A stretch of 64,000 bases of DNA from Zestomonas carbonaria (GCF_904061905.1 NZ_CAJFCI010000045.1:62001-126000), one strand, 5' to 3'; counted from the first letter of the stretch, positions 25,507 through 36,827 are shown. The notes: generated by a model not told the origin, from the sequence alone. Numbers and translations are program-made.

Positions 25507-28109
25507 CGACGGAAGCAGAGGCGCTCGCCAACATCCTTGCGTGGTCTGCTGATAGTCCCGGCTGGCAGCGCGACGCACTGCGCCGGCTTGCAGCGCAAGC
25601 GGCCCTGGAGCCGGCCGAGATCGACGAGCTGGCTTCCATCTGCAAGGGTGACAACCCGGCGGTCCCGCTGGAAGCGGGGCATCTTCGCGGCCCTAATCGC
25701 GATCAGGGGGAAGTCTATCTGCGGCAGGTGCATGGAGTCCGGCATGTCAACGCCCTGGCTCCCGACCAACGGCTGACGCTCCACCGTGTCGGTTTGACGA
25801 TCATCTATGGCGACAACGGATCGGGAAAATCCGGCTACGCGCGGATTCTCAAGAAGGTATGTCGCGCCCGTATGCCTGGCCGAGCCGAGGAAATCGCGCC
25901 CGACATCTATGACGCTGCGCCAGGCACGCCGAGCGCCACGATCGAATACGCGATCAGCGGCCAGAACCGCACTTGCGCTTGGCAGCTTGGACAGGCCGCC
26001 GACACCGCGCTTTCAGGCATCAGCGTGTTCGATTCCCGCACCGCGAACGTCCATGTTGACGATACGAATGACGTGGCTTACACGCCGTTTCCGCTCAAAC
26101 TTCTGGGTGCGCTGGCGCAGCTCTGTAAGTCGGTCAAGGACAAGCTGGCGGCCGAGATTGCGCAGATAAAGGCGCAAACGCCCGAGGCGATCAGGGCGCC
26201 GGCATGCAGCAGGGACACAGCGGTTGGCAAGCTCATGGCCCGGCTCACCACCAACACTGCGCCGGCGACAGTCGAAGCGTTGGCAACGCTCACGCAAGCA
26301 GAGCAAGACCGATTGGCGCAGCTCACGTCGGACCTGGCAGGTGATCCGGCTCGCGCGGCGCGCCAGCTTGCGGCGATGAAGGCCAAGGTTGACGGGCACA
26401 TTGCGCGCCTGGATCGGCTATTTGCTTCAATCAGCGACGATACCGCCAATAACCTGCGCCGCCTTGCCGTTGATAGCGATGCCACGCGCCGGGCGGCAGA
26501 AGCTGCTTCCAGTGCGCTTTTCCGCGACGAACCGTTGCCGCAGATTGGGTCGGAGGTTTGGCAGGCGCTATGGGCCAGTGCCCGAGCATTTTCTGACGCG
26601 GAAGCCTATCCCGAACGGCGATTCCCCGTCACAGACCCCGGCAGCGTATGCGTGCTTTGCCAGCAGGAATTGACGCCCGTCGCCGCTGATCGGCTCAATC
26701 GCTTCGAGGCTTTTGTGCGCGACGACAGCCAACAACGTGCCGAGGCTGCGCGCCTCGCATACGACAGGGCGCTGGCAATGTTCAAGGGTGAGGCTGTTTC
26801 GTTGGCCGAGCTGGCGAACATTGTGGCAACCGTCCGCGACGAACTGCGCCAGGATGCCTTGGCCATGGAGATCAGGGGCGCGACCCTGCGCGCCCTGTGG
26901 CGTCATCGCCAGATCAGGCGACGCCACGCAAATCCAAGCACCGCTATTGACGTACCCGTTACGGAATATTCGCGTCAGGCGCTGGTCGATCAAGCAGCGG
27001 GCATTGAGACTCGGGTGAACGCCCTTGCCGCGGAGGCTGGCTCTCCAGCTCGCGCCGCCTTGCTTGGAGAAAAGGCCGAGCTTGTAGATCGGCAATGGCT
27101 TGGTGGCATCAAAGCCGATGTTCTCGCCGAAATCGAACGCCAGAAGAAAATCGCACGGCTTGAGGCGGCACAGCGGGACACTGCTACCAACCGCGTCACC
27201 ACTAAGAGCACCGAGATCGCTCAGGCTTTGGTGACGGACGCGCTACGCGCGCAATTTGCTCGCGAGGTGGCGAGCTTCGAGATTGCTGGCCTCGCTGTGG
27301 AGCTTCGCCAGCAAAACAGCGTTCAGGGCATCCCTCGCTTCAAGGTCGCACTTACACGGAAGCCCACGGCTGCGGTGGGACAGGTCTTGAGCGAAGGGGA
27401 GCATCGCTGCGTTGCCTTGGCCGCGTTCATGGCCGAACTCGCCACCACCGAAAACAAGTCCGGCATCGTCTTTGACGATCCCGTTTCCTCGCTTGACCAC
27501 ATGCACCGGGAGGCCGTAGCCAAGCGGCTGGTGGCTGAGGCCGCGCACCGCCAGGTCATCGTCTTCACGCATGATCTTGCGTTCCTGTTCGAGCTGAATC
27601 GCGCGGCGGATGATGCTCAGCCCAAGCCGCCGGTGGCGATTAGCTCCATCAGCCGGGGGGCTGACAAGGCAGGCTTCTGCCGCAGCGAGCCGCCATTCAA
27701 AGCGCGTCGGGTCAGTGACATCACCACAAGTCTGAGCAATCAGCTTGCGGGTGAACGCTACCATTTCGAGCAGGGCAATCTCGACGAGTGGCGCAAGTCC
27801 GTCAAATCCATCGCCGCGACGTTGCGCGATACGTGGGAGATCGCGGTTGAAGAAGCTGTCGGGCACGTCATCCGGCGACTGTCCAACGAAGTGAAGACGC
27901 CTGGCTTGGTCAAGCTGACCGCGATCACGGTTCCCGACTGCGAGGCCATGCGGGACGGATTTGGTCGCTGTTCCGAGCTGCTGCACAGCGCCGCCGCTGC
28001 GTTGAACCGTCCTCTGCCGAGGCCAGAAGCACTGACGGCCGAGATCGATGCCTTGGCGGCCTGGGCGGACAGCCTTCGGCAGCGTCAGAGTGCTGCGAGG
28101 TTGCCCTGA
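25503..28109 (+). CDS. RloC/PrrC-like ABC-type ATPase (AAA_13)
   Basis: 868 residues. Walker A GDNGSGKSG is at 103-111. A long helical region follows with a zinc-hook-like C383-x2-C386 (SVCVLCQQEL) about midway. The ABC signature LSEGEHRCVALAAFMA, Walker B GIVFDDPVSSLDH (about 655-665) and the H-loop VIVFTHDLAFLF follow. This is the AAA_13 layout of RloC and PrrC, anticodon nucleases that act when restriction is defeated. The C-terminal 110 residues should hold any nuclease site; I cannot point to a sure ACNase triad. It is the last gene of the island, and gaps from the methyltransferase on are short or overlapping. Confidence 0.8.
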   Translation: MTTEAEALANILAWSADSPGWQRDALRRLAAQAALEPAEIDELASICKGDNPAVPLEAGHLRGPNRDQGEVYLRQVHGVRHVNALAPDQRLTLHRVGLTIIYGDNGSGKSGYARILKKVCRARMPGRAEEIAPDIYDAAPGTPSATIEYAISGQNRTCAWQLGQAADTALSGISVFDSRTANVHVDDTNDVAYTPFPLKLLGALAQLCKSVKDKLAAEIAQIKAQTPEAIRAPACSRDTAVGKLMARLTTNTAPATVEALATLTQAEQDRLAQLTSDLAGDPARAARQLAAMKAKVDGHIARLDRLFASISDDTANNLRRLAVDSDATRRAAEAASSALFRDEPLPQIGSEVWQALWASARAFSDAEAYPERRFPVTDPGSVCVLCQQELTPVAADRLNRFEAFVRDDSQQRAEAARLAYDRALAMFKGEAVSLAELANIVATVRDELRQDALAMEIRGATLRALWRHRQIRRRHANPSTAIDVPVTEYSRQALVDQAAGIETRVNALAAEAGSPARAALLGEKAELVDRQWLGGIKADVLAEIERQKKIARLEAAQRDTATNRVTTKSTEIAQALVTDALRAQFAREVASFEIAGLAVELRQQNSVQGIPRFKVALTRKPTAAVGQVLSEGEHRCVALAAFMAELATTENKSGIVFDDPVSSLDHMHREAVAKRLVAEAAHRQVIVFTHDLAFLFELNRAADDAQPKPPVAISSISRGADKAGFCRSEPPFKARRVSDITTSLSNQLAGERYHFEQGNLDEWRKSVKSIAATLRDTWEIAVEEAVGHVIRRLSNEVKTPGLVKLTAITVPDCEAMRDGFGRCSELLHSAAAALNRPLPRPEALTAEIDALAAWADSLRQRQSAARLP

Positions 28110-28224
28110 ATCCTTGGCGTCATCCAGGTGCTGTGGAGCTGAGCGTGGTATTGTTCATGGCACTTATAGAGATGCCTTTTGTAATGCGTTGATTTATATG
28201 GTTGTTTTTTGACTATTTATGATA

Positions 28225-28231
28225 GAGTGGG
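28225..28231 (+). other. attR core, right end of the island
   Basis: GAGTGGG followed by TGATCTGAATC. It matches the guaA end (GAGTGGG then AGTGATT) for 7 bp and again for TGAT after a 2-bp shift. The bases before it (28150-28224) are AT-rich and unlike the backbone, while a backbone-type terminator starts 10 bp after it. Confidence 0.55.
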
Positions 28232-28241
28232 TGATCTGAAT

Positions 28242-28265
28242 CAGGGGCAGCTTCGGCTGCCCCTG
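28242..28265 (+). terminator. Displaced native guaA terminator
   Basis: CAGGGGCAGC, loop TTCG, GCTGCCCCTG: a perfect 10-bp stem with a UUCG tetraloop, then GCGTTT. Placed just outside the right junction, it is best explained as the original guaA terminator, now more than 21 kb from guaA. Confidence 0.65.
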
Positions 28266-28555
28266 GCGTTTCCACCACTCGCTTACGTAGGAGTCAGCTT
28301 GCTGGCGATCATCCGGGGACAGAATGCTCCAGATCGCCAGCAAGCTGGCTCCTACGCCAAGAGCAGGTGCGGCGTTCTGTCGGCTCGCTTGTTCCGGCCT
28401 TAAGTGAGAAAATCTCTCATCTTTGCCGGTGTTCGCTGGATTCCCGCGTGCGCGGGAATGACGTCGCCCCGTCATCCCCGCGAACGCGGGGACCCAATGA
28501 AATGTGGGAATCCAATGGAAACCGGCAGCTCACTTATCAGCGATGGAACACAGCA
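28266..28555. repeat. Cluster of chromosomal inverted repeats upstream of the multicopper oxidase
   Basis: Two 25-bp arms, CGTAGGAGTCAGCTTGCTGG (28286-28310) and its near-complement (28332-28356), make one large hairpin. Two smaller ones are TTCCCGCG/CGCGGGAA (28438-28463) and CCCCGCG/CGCGGGG (28470-28494). The same words recur at 51165, 51239, 51344, 56109 and 56164. No gene lies in 28110-28555. Confidence 0.7.
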
Positions 28556-29926
28556 ATGGCATTCACCCGCAGACAAGTGCTCGCCGGCCTGGCCGGTCTC
28601 GGTGTGGTCGGCCTCGGCGCCGGCGGTGCCCGCTACTGGCTGGGACGGCCGCTGCATGCCACCACCCACGACTACGAGCTGATCGCCGCGCCTCTCGATC
28701 TCGAACTGGTGCCGGGCCACATGACCCCGGCCTGGGCCTACGGCGGACAGGCGCCGGGTGTCGAGCTGCGTTCGCGGCAGGGCGACTGGCTGCGGGTGCG
28801 CTTCATCAACAAGCTGGACGAGCCGACGACCATCCACTGGCACGGCATCCGCCTGCCGCTGGAGATGGACGGCGTCCCCTACGTGTCGCAACTGCCGGTG
28901 CTGCCCGGCGAGTATTTCGACTACGTGTTCAAGACCGAGGATGCCGGCAGCTTCTGGTATCACCCGCACGTTTCCAGTGCCCACCAGTTGGGGCGTGGCC
29001 TGGTCGGTCCGCTGGTGGTCGAGGAGCGCGAGCCGAGTGGTTTTCGCCACGAGCGTTCGTTGAGCCTGAAGACCTGGCACGTCGATCAGCAGGGGGCGTT
29101 CACCCCGTTCCTGGTGCCGCGCGAAGCGGCGCGCGAGGGCACGCGGGGGCGGTTGACGACGATCAACGCCAGGCCCAATCCCACCCTGGCGCTGCCCGCT
29201 GGCCAGGTGGTGCGCCTGCGCCTGTTCAACCTCGACAATACGGTGACCTACCGCCTCAACATGCCCGGCGCCGACGTGCGTATCTATGCCCTCGATGGCC
29301 ATCCCATCGAGCCACGACCGCTGGGCAAGGAGTACTGGCTGGGGCCGGGGATGCGCATCGACCTGGCCATCAAGGTGCCGGAAGAAGGGCGGGAGCTGCC
29401 CTTGCGCAACGGCCCGCTACGCCTGGCGACCCTGAAAAGCGTGGCTTCCAGCGAGGCGCCCGACGACTGGCCGCCGGCGCTGCCCGCCAATCCGGTGGCC
29501 GAGCCGGACCTGTCCATCGCCGAGACCCTGAGCTTCCGCTTCGAGTGGGCCGCCACCCTGGTGGACAACATCGCCCAGGGTGGCAGCTACAAGTACTGGC
29601 AGATCAACGGCCAGGCCTGGGACATCAACGACAAGACCTGCACCGACCGGCCCATCGCGACCTTGAAGCTCGGTGGGCACTACATCTTCGAACTGCGCAA
29701 CATGGCCCAGTACCAGCACCCGATCCACCTGCACGGCATGGCCTTCAAGGTGCTGGGCTCGGACCGCAAGGACATCGTCCCGTACTTCACCGACACCTAC
29801 CTGCTGGGCAAGAACGAGACCGCGCGCATCGCGCTGGTGGCCGATAATCCCGGTGTGTGGATGTTCCATTGTCATGTGATCGATCATATGGAAACGGGGC
29901 TGATGGCGGCCATCGCGGTGGTCTAG
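28556..29926 (+). CDS. Tat-exported multicopper oxidase
   Basis: 456 residues, similar in size and place to the PAO1 metallo-oxidoreductase next to tadA. The twin-arginine signal (FTRRQVLAGLAG) predicts folded export by Tat. All four copper-binding motifs are seen: HWHG, WYHPHVS, HPIHLHG and FHCHVIDHME, which supply the type 1, 2 and 3 sites. Such enzymes oxidise Fe(II) or Cu(I) in the periplasm. The ATG at 28556 is chosen because upstream in-frame codons run through the inverted repeats. It is separated from guaA by the island; the two genes would otherwise be close neighbours. Confidence 0.9.
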   Translation: MAFTRRQVLAGLAGLGVVGLGAGGARYWLGRPLHATTHDYELIAAPLDLELVPGHMTPAWAYGGQAPGVELRSRQGDWLRVRFINKLDEPTTIHWHGIRLPLEMDGVPYVSQLPVLPGEYFDYVFKTEDAGSFWYHPHVSSAHQLGRGLVGPLVVEEREPSGFRHERSLSLKTWHVDQQGAFTPFLVPREAAREGTRGRLTTINARPNPTLALPAGQVVRLRLFNLDNTVTYRLNMPGADVRIYALDGHPIEPRPLGKEYWLGPGMRIDLAIKVPEEGRELPLRNGPLRLATLKSVASSEAPDDWPPALPANPVAEPDLSIAETLSFRFEWAATLVDNIAQGGSYKYWQINGQAWDINDKTCTDRPIATLKLGGHYIFELRNMAQYQHPIHLHGMAFKVLGSDRKDIVPYFTDTYLLGKNETARIALVADNPGVWMFHCHVIDHMETGLMAAIAVV

Positions 29927-29940
29927 GTCGCGGCGTTCGC

Positions 29941-30010
29941 AGGGTGGATGTCGCTTTTCGCATCCACCGGCTTGTTTGGTGGAAAACGCTTCGCGGTTTT
30001 CTACCCTACG
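29941..30010. repeat. Interspersed repeat, GTAGGGTGGATGTCG family
   Basis: AGGGTGGATGTCGCTTTTCG, then a spacer, then GGTGGAAAACGCTTCGCGGT and CTACCCTACG. The same element, reverse-complemented, lies at 63795-63867. It sits between the oxidase and tadA. Confidence 0.75.
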
Positions 30011-30041
30011 GCAGGTGCCAGACGATATTCATGGGTAGGTA

Positions 30042-30518
30042 ATGAGCAGAATTCAGGTCATCGACCGTTCGCGAGACGAGCATTTCATGCGCGAAGCGCT
30101 GGCGTTGGCGCGCGAAGGGGCGGAGCTGGGCGAGGTCCCGGTGGGCGCGGTGCTGGTGCAGGATGGCCAGGTGGTCGGCCGGGGCTTCAATTGCCCGATT
30201 TCCCGCCGCGACCCCAGTGCCCACGCCGAGATGGTGGCCATCCGCGCCGCTGCTGCGGCGCTGGACAACTATCGCCTGCCGGGCAGCACCCTGTACGTGA
30301 CCCTGGAGCCGTGCAGCATGTGCGCCGGGCTGATCGTCCATTCGCGTATCCAGCGCGTGGTCTACGGCGCCACCGAGCCCAAGGCCGGGGTGGCGGTCAG
30401 TCGCGGGCAGTTCTTCGAACAGGCGTTCCTCAATCACCGGGTGCTGGTCGAGGGCGGGGTGCTGGCGGAGGAGTGCGGGGCGATCCTGAGTGCTTTCTTC
30501 AAGGCCCGCCGGGGATAG
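30042..30518 (+). CDS. tadA: tRNA-specific adenosine deaminase
   Basis: 158 residues. It deaminates A34 of tRNA-Arg(ACG) to inosine. The zinc site and proton donor are intact: H61-A-E63 (SAHAEM) and P-C91-x2-C94 (EPCSMC). The family signature GEVPVGAVLV is at 30-39. The start is taken at the first ATG, which is preceded only by a weak AGGTA site; the conserved FMREALALA begins at residue 15, so the extra N-terminus is short and usual in Pseudomonas. Confidence 0.95.
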   Translation: MSRIQVIDRSRDEHFMREALALAREGAELGEVPVGAVLVQDGQVVGRGFNCPISRRDPSAHAEMVAIRAAAAALDNYRLPGSTLYVTLEPCSMCAGLIVHSRIQRVVYGATEPKAGVAVSRGQFFEQAFLNHRVLVEGGVLAEECGAILSAFFKARRG

Positions 30519-30524
30519 CTGGCC

Positions 30525-30547
30525 GTAGGGTGGGTTTCAGCCCACCG
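30525..30547. repeat. Short hairpin repeat, AGGGTGGG-TTT-CCCACC family
   Basis: TAGGGTGGGTTTCAGCCCACC follows the tadA stop and separates it from the convergent mltF. A matching copy is at 51125-51146. It may serve as a bidirectional terminator. Confidence 0.6.
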
Positions 30548-30577
30548 ATGAGCCATCCCTGCGATCACAGGTCGTGA

Positions 30578-32152
<1,575 letters not shown>

Positions 32153-32201
32153 CTAGAATGCACGGCCTTCGAACTCCCCCTTCTCCGAGGCTGTCCCGAC
32201 G

Positions 32202-35200
32202 ATGTTGATCCTGCGCGGCGCTCCCGCCCTTTCTGCCTTCCGCCACGGCAAACTGCTCGAGCAATTGACCCAGAAGGTCGGCTCCGTCAGTGGCGTGTAT
32301 GCCGAATTCGCCCACTTCGCCGAGGTCACGGGTGTCCTCACGGAAGACGAGCAGGGCGTGCTGGCGCGCCTGCTCAAGTACGGCCCGAGCGTGCCGGTGC
32401 AGGAGCCCAGCGGCCGGCTGTTCCTGGTGGTGCCGCGCTTCGGGACCATCTCGCCCTGGTCGAGCAAGGCCACCGACATCGCCCACAACTGCGGCCTGGC
32501 GAAGATCGAGCGCCTGGAGCGGGGGATCGCCTACTACGTCAGCGGTGAGTTCGACGACGTGGCCGCCGCGCTGATCGCCCAGGCCCTGCACGATCGCATG
32601 ACCCAACTGGTGCTGGACAGCCTGGAGCAGGCCGAAGGCCTGTTCAGCCATGCCCAGCCCAAGCCGCTGACCATCGTCGACGTGCTCGGCGGTGGCCGCG
32701 CCGCGCTGGAGCGCGCCAACCTCGACCTCGGCCTGGCGCTGGCCGAGGACGAGATCGACTACCTGGTGAAGAGCTTCGGCGACCTGGGGCGCAATCCCCA
32801 CGACGTCGAGCTGATGATGTTCGCCCAGGCCAACTCCGAGCACTGCCGGCACAAGATCTTCAACGCCAGTTGGGACATCGACGGTCAGGCCCAGGAGAAA
32901 TCCCTGTTCGGCATGATCAAGAACACCTACGAGATGCATCGCGAGGGCGTGCTGTCCGCCTACAAGGACAACGCCGCCGTGATGAGCGGTTTCGTCGCCG
33001 GCCGCTTCTATCCCGATCCCGAAACCCGCCGGTACGGCGCGGTCGAGGAGCCGGTGCACATCCTGATGAAGGTCGAGACCCACAACCACCCGACCGCCAT
33101 CGCCCCGTTCCCCGGCGCCTCCACCGGTTCCGGCGGCGAGATCCGCGACGAGGGCGCCACCGGCCGTGGCGCCAAGCCAAAGGCCGGGTTGACCGGCTTC
33201 ACCGTCTCCAACCTGAACATCCCCGGCTTCGAACAGCCCTGGGAGAAGCCCTACGGCAAGCCCGAGCGCATCGTCAGCGCGCTGGACATCATGGTCGAGG
33301 GCCCGCTGGGCGGCGCCGCGTTCAACAACGAATTCGGCCGTCCCAACCTGAACGGCTACTTCCGCACCTTCGAGCAGGCGGTGGGCAGCCCGCGCGGCCA
33401 GGAAGTGCGCGGCTACCACAAGCCGATCATGCTCGCCGGCGGCATGGGCAACATCCGCGCGGAGCATGTCCAGAAAGGTGAAATCTCGGTCGGCGCCAAG
33501 CTGGTCGTGCTCGGCGGCCCGGCCATGCTGATCGGCCTGGGTGGCGGTGCCGCCTCGTCGATGGCCACCGGCGCCAGCGCCGCCGACCTCGACTTCGCCT
33601 CGGTACAGCGCGAGAACCCGGAAATGGAGCGTCGTTGCCAGGAAGTGATCGACCGCTGCTGGCAACTGGGCGACAGGAACCCGATCAAGTTCATCCACGA
33701 CGTCGGCGCCGGCGGTATCTCCAACGCCCTGCCCGAACTGATCAACGATGGCGGCCGTGGCGGTCGCTTCGAGCTGCGCGCGGTGCCCAACGACGAGCCA
33801 GGCATGAGCCCGCTGGAAATCTGGTGCAACGAGTCGCAGGAACGCTACGTGCTGTCCGTCGACGTTGCCGATTTCGACGCCTTCAAGGCCATCTGCGAAC
33901 GCGAGCGCTGCCCCTTCGCGGTGGTCGGCGAGGCCACCGAGGAGCGCCACCTGACCGTCGCCGACAGCCACTTCGGCAACAAGCCGGTGGACATGCCGCT
34001 CGAAGTGCTGCTCGGCAAGCCGCCGCGCATGCATCGTTCGGTGACCCGCGAGGCCGAGCAGGGCGATGACTTCGCCGGCGCCGGGATCGACATCGCCGAG
34101 GCGGTATCCCGCGTGCTGCGCCATCCGGCGGTGGCCAGCAAGAGCTTCCTGATCACCATCGGCGACCGCACCATCACCGGCCTGGTGGCCCGCGACCAGA
34201 TGGTCGGCCCCTGGCAGGTGCCAGTGGCCGACTGCGCGGTGACCGCCACCAGCTTCGACGTCTACACCGGCGAAGCCATGGCCATGGGCGAGCGTACCCC
34301 GCTGGCCCTGCTGGACGCCCCGGCATCCGGGCGCATGGCGGTCGGCGAGACCGTCACCAACCTGGCGGCCGCACGCATCGAGAAGATTTCCGACATCAAG
34401 CTGTCCGCCAACTGGATGGCCGCCGCCGGCCACCCGGGCGAGGACGCGCGCCTGTACGACACCGTCAAGGCGGTGGGCATGGAGCTGTGCCCGGCGCTCG
34501 GCATCACCATCCCGGTGGGCAAGGACTCCATGTCGATGAAGACCCGCTGGCAGGATGCCGAGGGCGAGAAGAGCGTTACCGCGCCGCTGTCGCTGGTGGT
34601 CTCCGGCTTCGCGCCGGTCACCGACATCCGCAAGAGCCTCACGCCGCAGTTGCGCCTGGACAAGGGCGAGACCGACCTGATCCTGATCGACCTCGGTCGC
34701 GGCCAGAACCGCCTGGGTGGCTCGATCCTCGCGCAGACCTACGGCCAGATCGGCCGCCAGGCGCCGGACGTCGACGACGCCGAGGACCTCAAGGCGTTCT
34801 TCGCGGTGATCCAGGGGTTGAATGCCGATGGTCACCTGCTGGCCTACCACGATCGTTCCGACGGCGGCCTGCTTGCCACCGTGCTGGAAATGGCCTTCGC
34901 CGGCCATTGCGGTCTCGACCTCAACCTCGACGGCCTGGCCGATTCGGCCGAAGAGGTCGCTTCCGTGCTGTTCAGCGAGGAGCTGGGCGCGGTGATCCAG
35001 GTGCACCAGGATGCCACCCCGGAAGTGCTGGCCCAGTTCAGCGGCGCTGGCCTGGGCGATTGCGTGTCGGTGATCGGTCAGCCGGTCAACGGTGCCGAGG
35101 TGGTGATCAGTTTCGAGGGGCTGCCGGTGTTCACCGGCGAGCGCCGCCTGCTGCAGCGCCAGTGGAGCGAGACCAGCTACCGCATCCAGCGCCTGCGCGA

Positions 35201-36098
35201 CAATGCCGATTGCGCCGACCAGGAATTCGACACGCTGCTCGACGAAGACAATCCGGGCCTGAGCATCAAGCTCAGCTTCGACGTCAACCAGGATATCGCC
35301 GCGCCGTTCATCAAGAAGAACGTGCGTCCGCAGGTGGCGGTGCTGCGCGAGCAGGGCGTCAACGGCCAGGTGGAAATGGCCGCGGCGTTCGACCGCGCCG
35401 GTTTCGCCGCCATCGACGTGCACATGAGCGACATCCTCGCCGGCCGCGTCGATCTGGAGGAGTTCAAGGGCCTGGTGGCCTGTGGCGGCTTCTCCTACGG
35501 CGACGTGCTCGGCGCCGGCGAGGGCTGGGCCAAGTCGGTGCTGTTCAACAGCCGCGCCCGGGATGCCTTCCAGGCCTTCTTCGAGCGCCGCGACAGCTTC
35601 GCCCTCGGCGTGTGCAACGGTTGCCAGATGATGTCCAACCTGCACGAGCTGATCCCCGGCAGCGAGTTCTGGCCGCACTTCGTGCGCAACCGCTCGGAGC
35701 AGTTCGAGGCGCGCGTGGCGATGGTCCAGGTGCAGGAGTCGGCGTCGATCTTCCTGCAAGGCATGGCTGGTTCGCGCATGCCGATCGCCATCGCCCACGG
35801 CGAGGGACATGCCGAGTTCGAGAGCGAGGAAGCCCTGCTCGAGGCCGACCTGTCCGGTTGCGTGTCGCTGCGCTTCGTCGACAACTACGGCAAGGTCACC
35901 GAGAACTACCCGGCCAACCCCAACGGCTCGCCGCGCGGGATCACCGGCCTGACCACCCGCGACGGCCGCGTGACCATCATGATGCCCCACCCCGAGCGGG
36001 TGTTCCGCGCCGTGCAGAACTCCTGGCGCCCGGACGAGTGGCAAGAGGACGGCGGCTGGCTGCGGATGTTCCGCAACGCCCGCGTCTGGGTGGACTGA
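32202..36098 (+). CDS. purL: Phosphoribosylformylglycinamidine synthase
   Basis: 1298 residues, the large single-chain form of gamma-proteobacteria. It converts FGAR, ATP and glutamine to FGAM in purine synthesis. Order: PurS-like N-terminal domain (1-150), linker with HCRHKIFNA, two AIRS-like halves with an ATP site ([20 protein letters not shown]), and a C-terminal glutamine amidotransferase with nucleophile Cys1138 (GVCNGCQMM) and HGEGH. It starts at the first ATG of the [14 protein letters not shown] sequence. Large minus-strand open frames overlap the whole gene but show no family pattern. Confidence 0.98.
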   Translation: MLILRGAPALSAFRHGKLLEQLTQKVGSVSGVYAEFAHFAEVTGVLTEDEQGVLARLLKYGPSVPVQEPSGRLFLVVPRFGTISPWSSKATDIAHNCGLAKIERLERGIAYYVSGEFDDVAAALIAQALHDRMTQLVLDSLEQAEGLFSHAQPKPLTIVDVLGGGRAALERANLDLGLALAEDEIDYLVKSFGDLGRNPHDVELMMFAQANSEHCRHKIFNASWDIDGQAQEKSLFGMIKNTYEMHREGVLSAYKDNAAVMSGFVAGRFYPDPETRRYGAVEEPVHILMKVETHNHPTAIAPFPGASTGSGGEIRDEGATGRGAKPKAGLTGFTVSNLNIPGFEQPWEKPYGKPERIVSALDIMVEGPLGGAAFNNEFGRPNLNGYFRTFEQAVGSPRGQEVRGYHKPIMLAGGMGNIRAEHVQKGEISVGAKLVVLGGPAMLIGLGGGAASSMATGASAADLDFASVQRENPEMERRCQEVIDRCWQLGDRNPIKFIHDVGAGGISNALPELINDGGRGGRFELRAVPNDEPGMSPLEIWCNESQERYVLSVDVADFDAFKAICERERCPFAVVGEATEERHLTVADSHFGNKPVDMPLEVLLGKPPRMHRSVTREAEQGDDFAGAGIDIAEAVSRVLRHPAVASKSFLITIGDRTITGLVARDQMVGPWQVPVADCAVTATSFDVYTGEAMAMGERTPLALLDAPASGRMAVGETVTNLAAARIEKISDIKLSANWMAAAGHPGEDARLYDTVKAVGMELCPALGITIPVGKDSMSMKTRWQDAEGEKSVTAPLSLVVSGFAPVTDIRKSLTPQLRLDKGETDLILIDLGRGQNRLGGSILAQTYGQIGRQAPDVDDAEDLKAFFAVIQGLNADGHLLAYHDRSDGGLLATVLEMAFAGHCGLDLNLDGLADSAEEVASVLFSEELGAVIQVHQDATPEVLAQFSGAGLGDCVSVIGQPVNGAEVVISFEGLPVFTGERRLLQRQWSETSYRIQRLRDNADCADQEFDTLLDEDNPGLSIKLSFDVNQDIAAPFIKKNVRPQVAVLREQGVNGQVEMAAAFDRAGFAAIDVHMSDILAGRVDLEEFKGLVACGGFSYGDVLGAGEGWAKSVLFNSRARDAFQAFFERRDSFALGVCNGCQMMSNLHELIPGSEFWPHFVRNRSEQFEARVAMVQVQESASIFLQGMAGSRMPIAIAHGEGHAEFESEEALLEADLSGCVSLRFVDNYGKVTENYPANPNGSPRGITGLTTRDGRVTIMMPHPERVFRAVQNSWRPDEWQEDGGWLRMFRNARVWVD

Positions 36099-36396
36099 AA
36101 GCGGGCCGAAGGCCCATCTGATGACCCTCTCCCATTCATGGGAGAGGGTGCCCGAAGGGCGGGAGAGGGCAAGCGGGCCGGCGAAAGGGGCCAAACCATT
36201 CCCTGGGTGTAGGCTCGATCTGTAAGCAGTGCCCTCTGTAGGAGCGACCAACTGCAACATTTAATGCAGACATAGCCCTCTCATAAATGGGGCGATGCCC
36301 GAAGCGCCGATCCAGCCAAGCACGGCGTAGTTACCCCGTAGGAGCGGCCCATGGCCGCGATCCGCGGTTCCAGACAACCTTCGAAGGGCAACCCCC
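36099..36396. repeat. Repeat-filled gap after purL
   Basis: Holds GCGGGCCGAAGGCCC just after the stop, a CCCTCTCCC/GGGAGAGGG hairpin with a second GGGAGAGGG (36124-36170), and GTAGGAGCGGCCCATGGCCG (36339-36358), which is also at 41859-41878. No gene is visible. Confidence 0.65.
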
Positions 36397-36669
36397 ATGC
36401 CCGACCCATCTTCCTCGCCGATCCTCCCCGAAGTCCGCCTGGTTCATCCCGGCGAAATCCTGTGCCTGTGCGGCTGTGGCCGTTGCCCGCAGCGTCCCGA
36501 CAGTTCCCCCGATTGCCCGCAGGCCCTGCGCCTGACCATCGCACGCGAGCAACGCCTGCTGCTGTGCCGCTGCGGGTATTCGGCGAGCCTGCCCTATTGC
36601 GATGGCAGCCACTCGCCGCCGGCTCCTGGCTGGCGAGCGAAATGGCGACGATTCTGGTTTGGAGCTTGA
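36397..36669 (+). CDS. CDGSH-type iron-sulfur protein
   Basis: 90 residues. The C-terminal half has the CDGSH fingerprint C-R-C-x2-S-x4-P-x-C-D-G-S-H (CRCGYSASLPYCDGSH), whose three Cys and one His usually ligate a 2Fe-2S cluster. The N-terminal half has a second Cys-rich stretch, CLCGCGRCPQRP, unlike the paired CDGSH repeat. Role unknown; such small proteins are thought to carry electrons or clusters. The gene is monocistronic, followed by 158 bp that lead to the next gene. Confidence 0.75.
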   Translation: MPDPSSSPILPEVRLVHPGEILCLCGCGRCPQRPDSSPDCPQALRLTIAREQRLLLCRCGYSASLPYCDGSHSPPAPGWRAKWRRFWFGA

Positions 36670-36827
36670 TCTGGTTTATTCCTAAACGCTCTATGCAAGC
36701 GGAAACACCTGCCAGCTTTTCCAGTCCAACGCCTGCGTTGTGATGTGCTCGGTGGTAGATGTTGGCATATTGCCATTATCCTGTGCCCAGCCAGAACAGT
36801 CTGTCGCCCATCGTTACGGAGACCTTG

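Larger units (their letters stand above)
6374..28231. mobile_element. guaA-integrated mobilisable island with IncQ-type replicon and IncP-1-type oriT
   Basis: A block of about 21.9 kb lies between the 3' end of guaA and the multicopper oxidase gene, a gene pair that is adjacent in PAO1 as I remember it. The left end has the guaA terminal sequence followed by a tyrosine integrase gene reading inward. The right end repeats GAGTGGG and a TGAT, and is followed by a strong hairpin that looks like the displaced guaA terminator. Inside are integrase, AlpA-like protein, HTH regulator, IncQ-like repA-repC with iterons, TraK-like protein, IncP-like oriT and TraJ, trbJKL, antitoxin-like genes and a seven-gene modification/defence operon. 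No relaxase, coupling protein or complete type IV secretion set is present. Confidence 0.9.

Noticed and set aside
17846..28109. Named BREX, DISARM or type I restriction system
   Set aside because: No PglZ, BrxC, DrmA, DrmB, HsdS or HsdR homologue was recognised; only partial overlap in component types.
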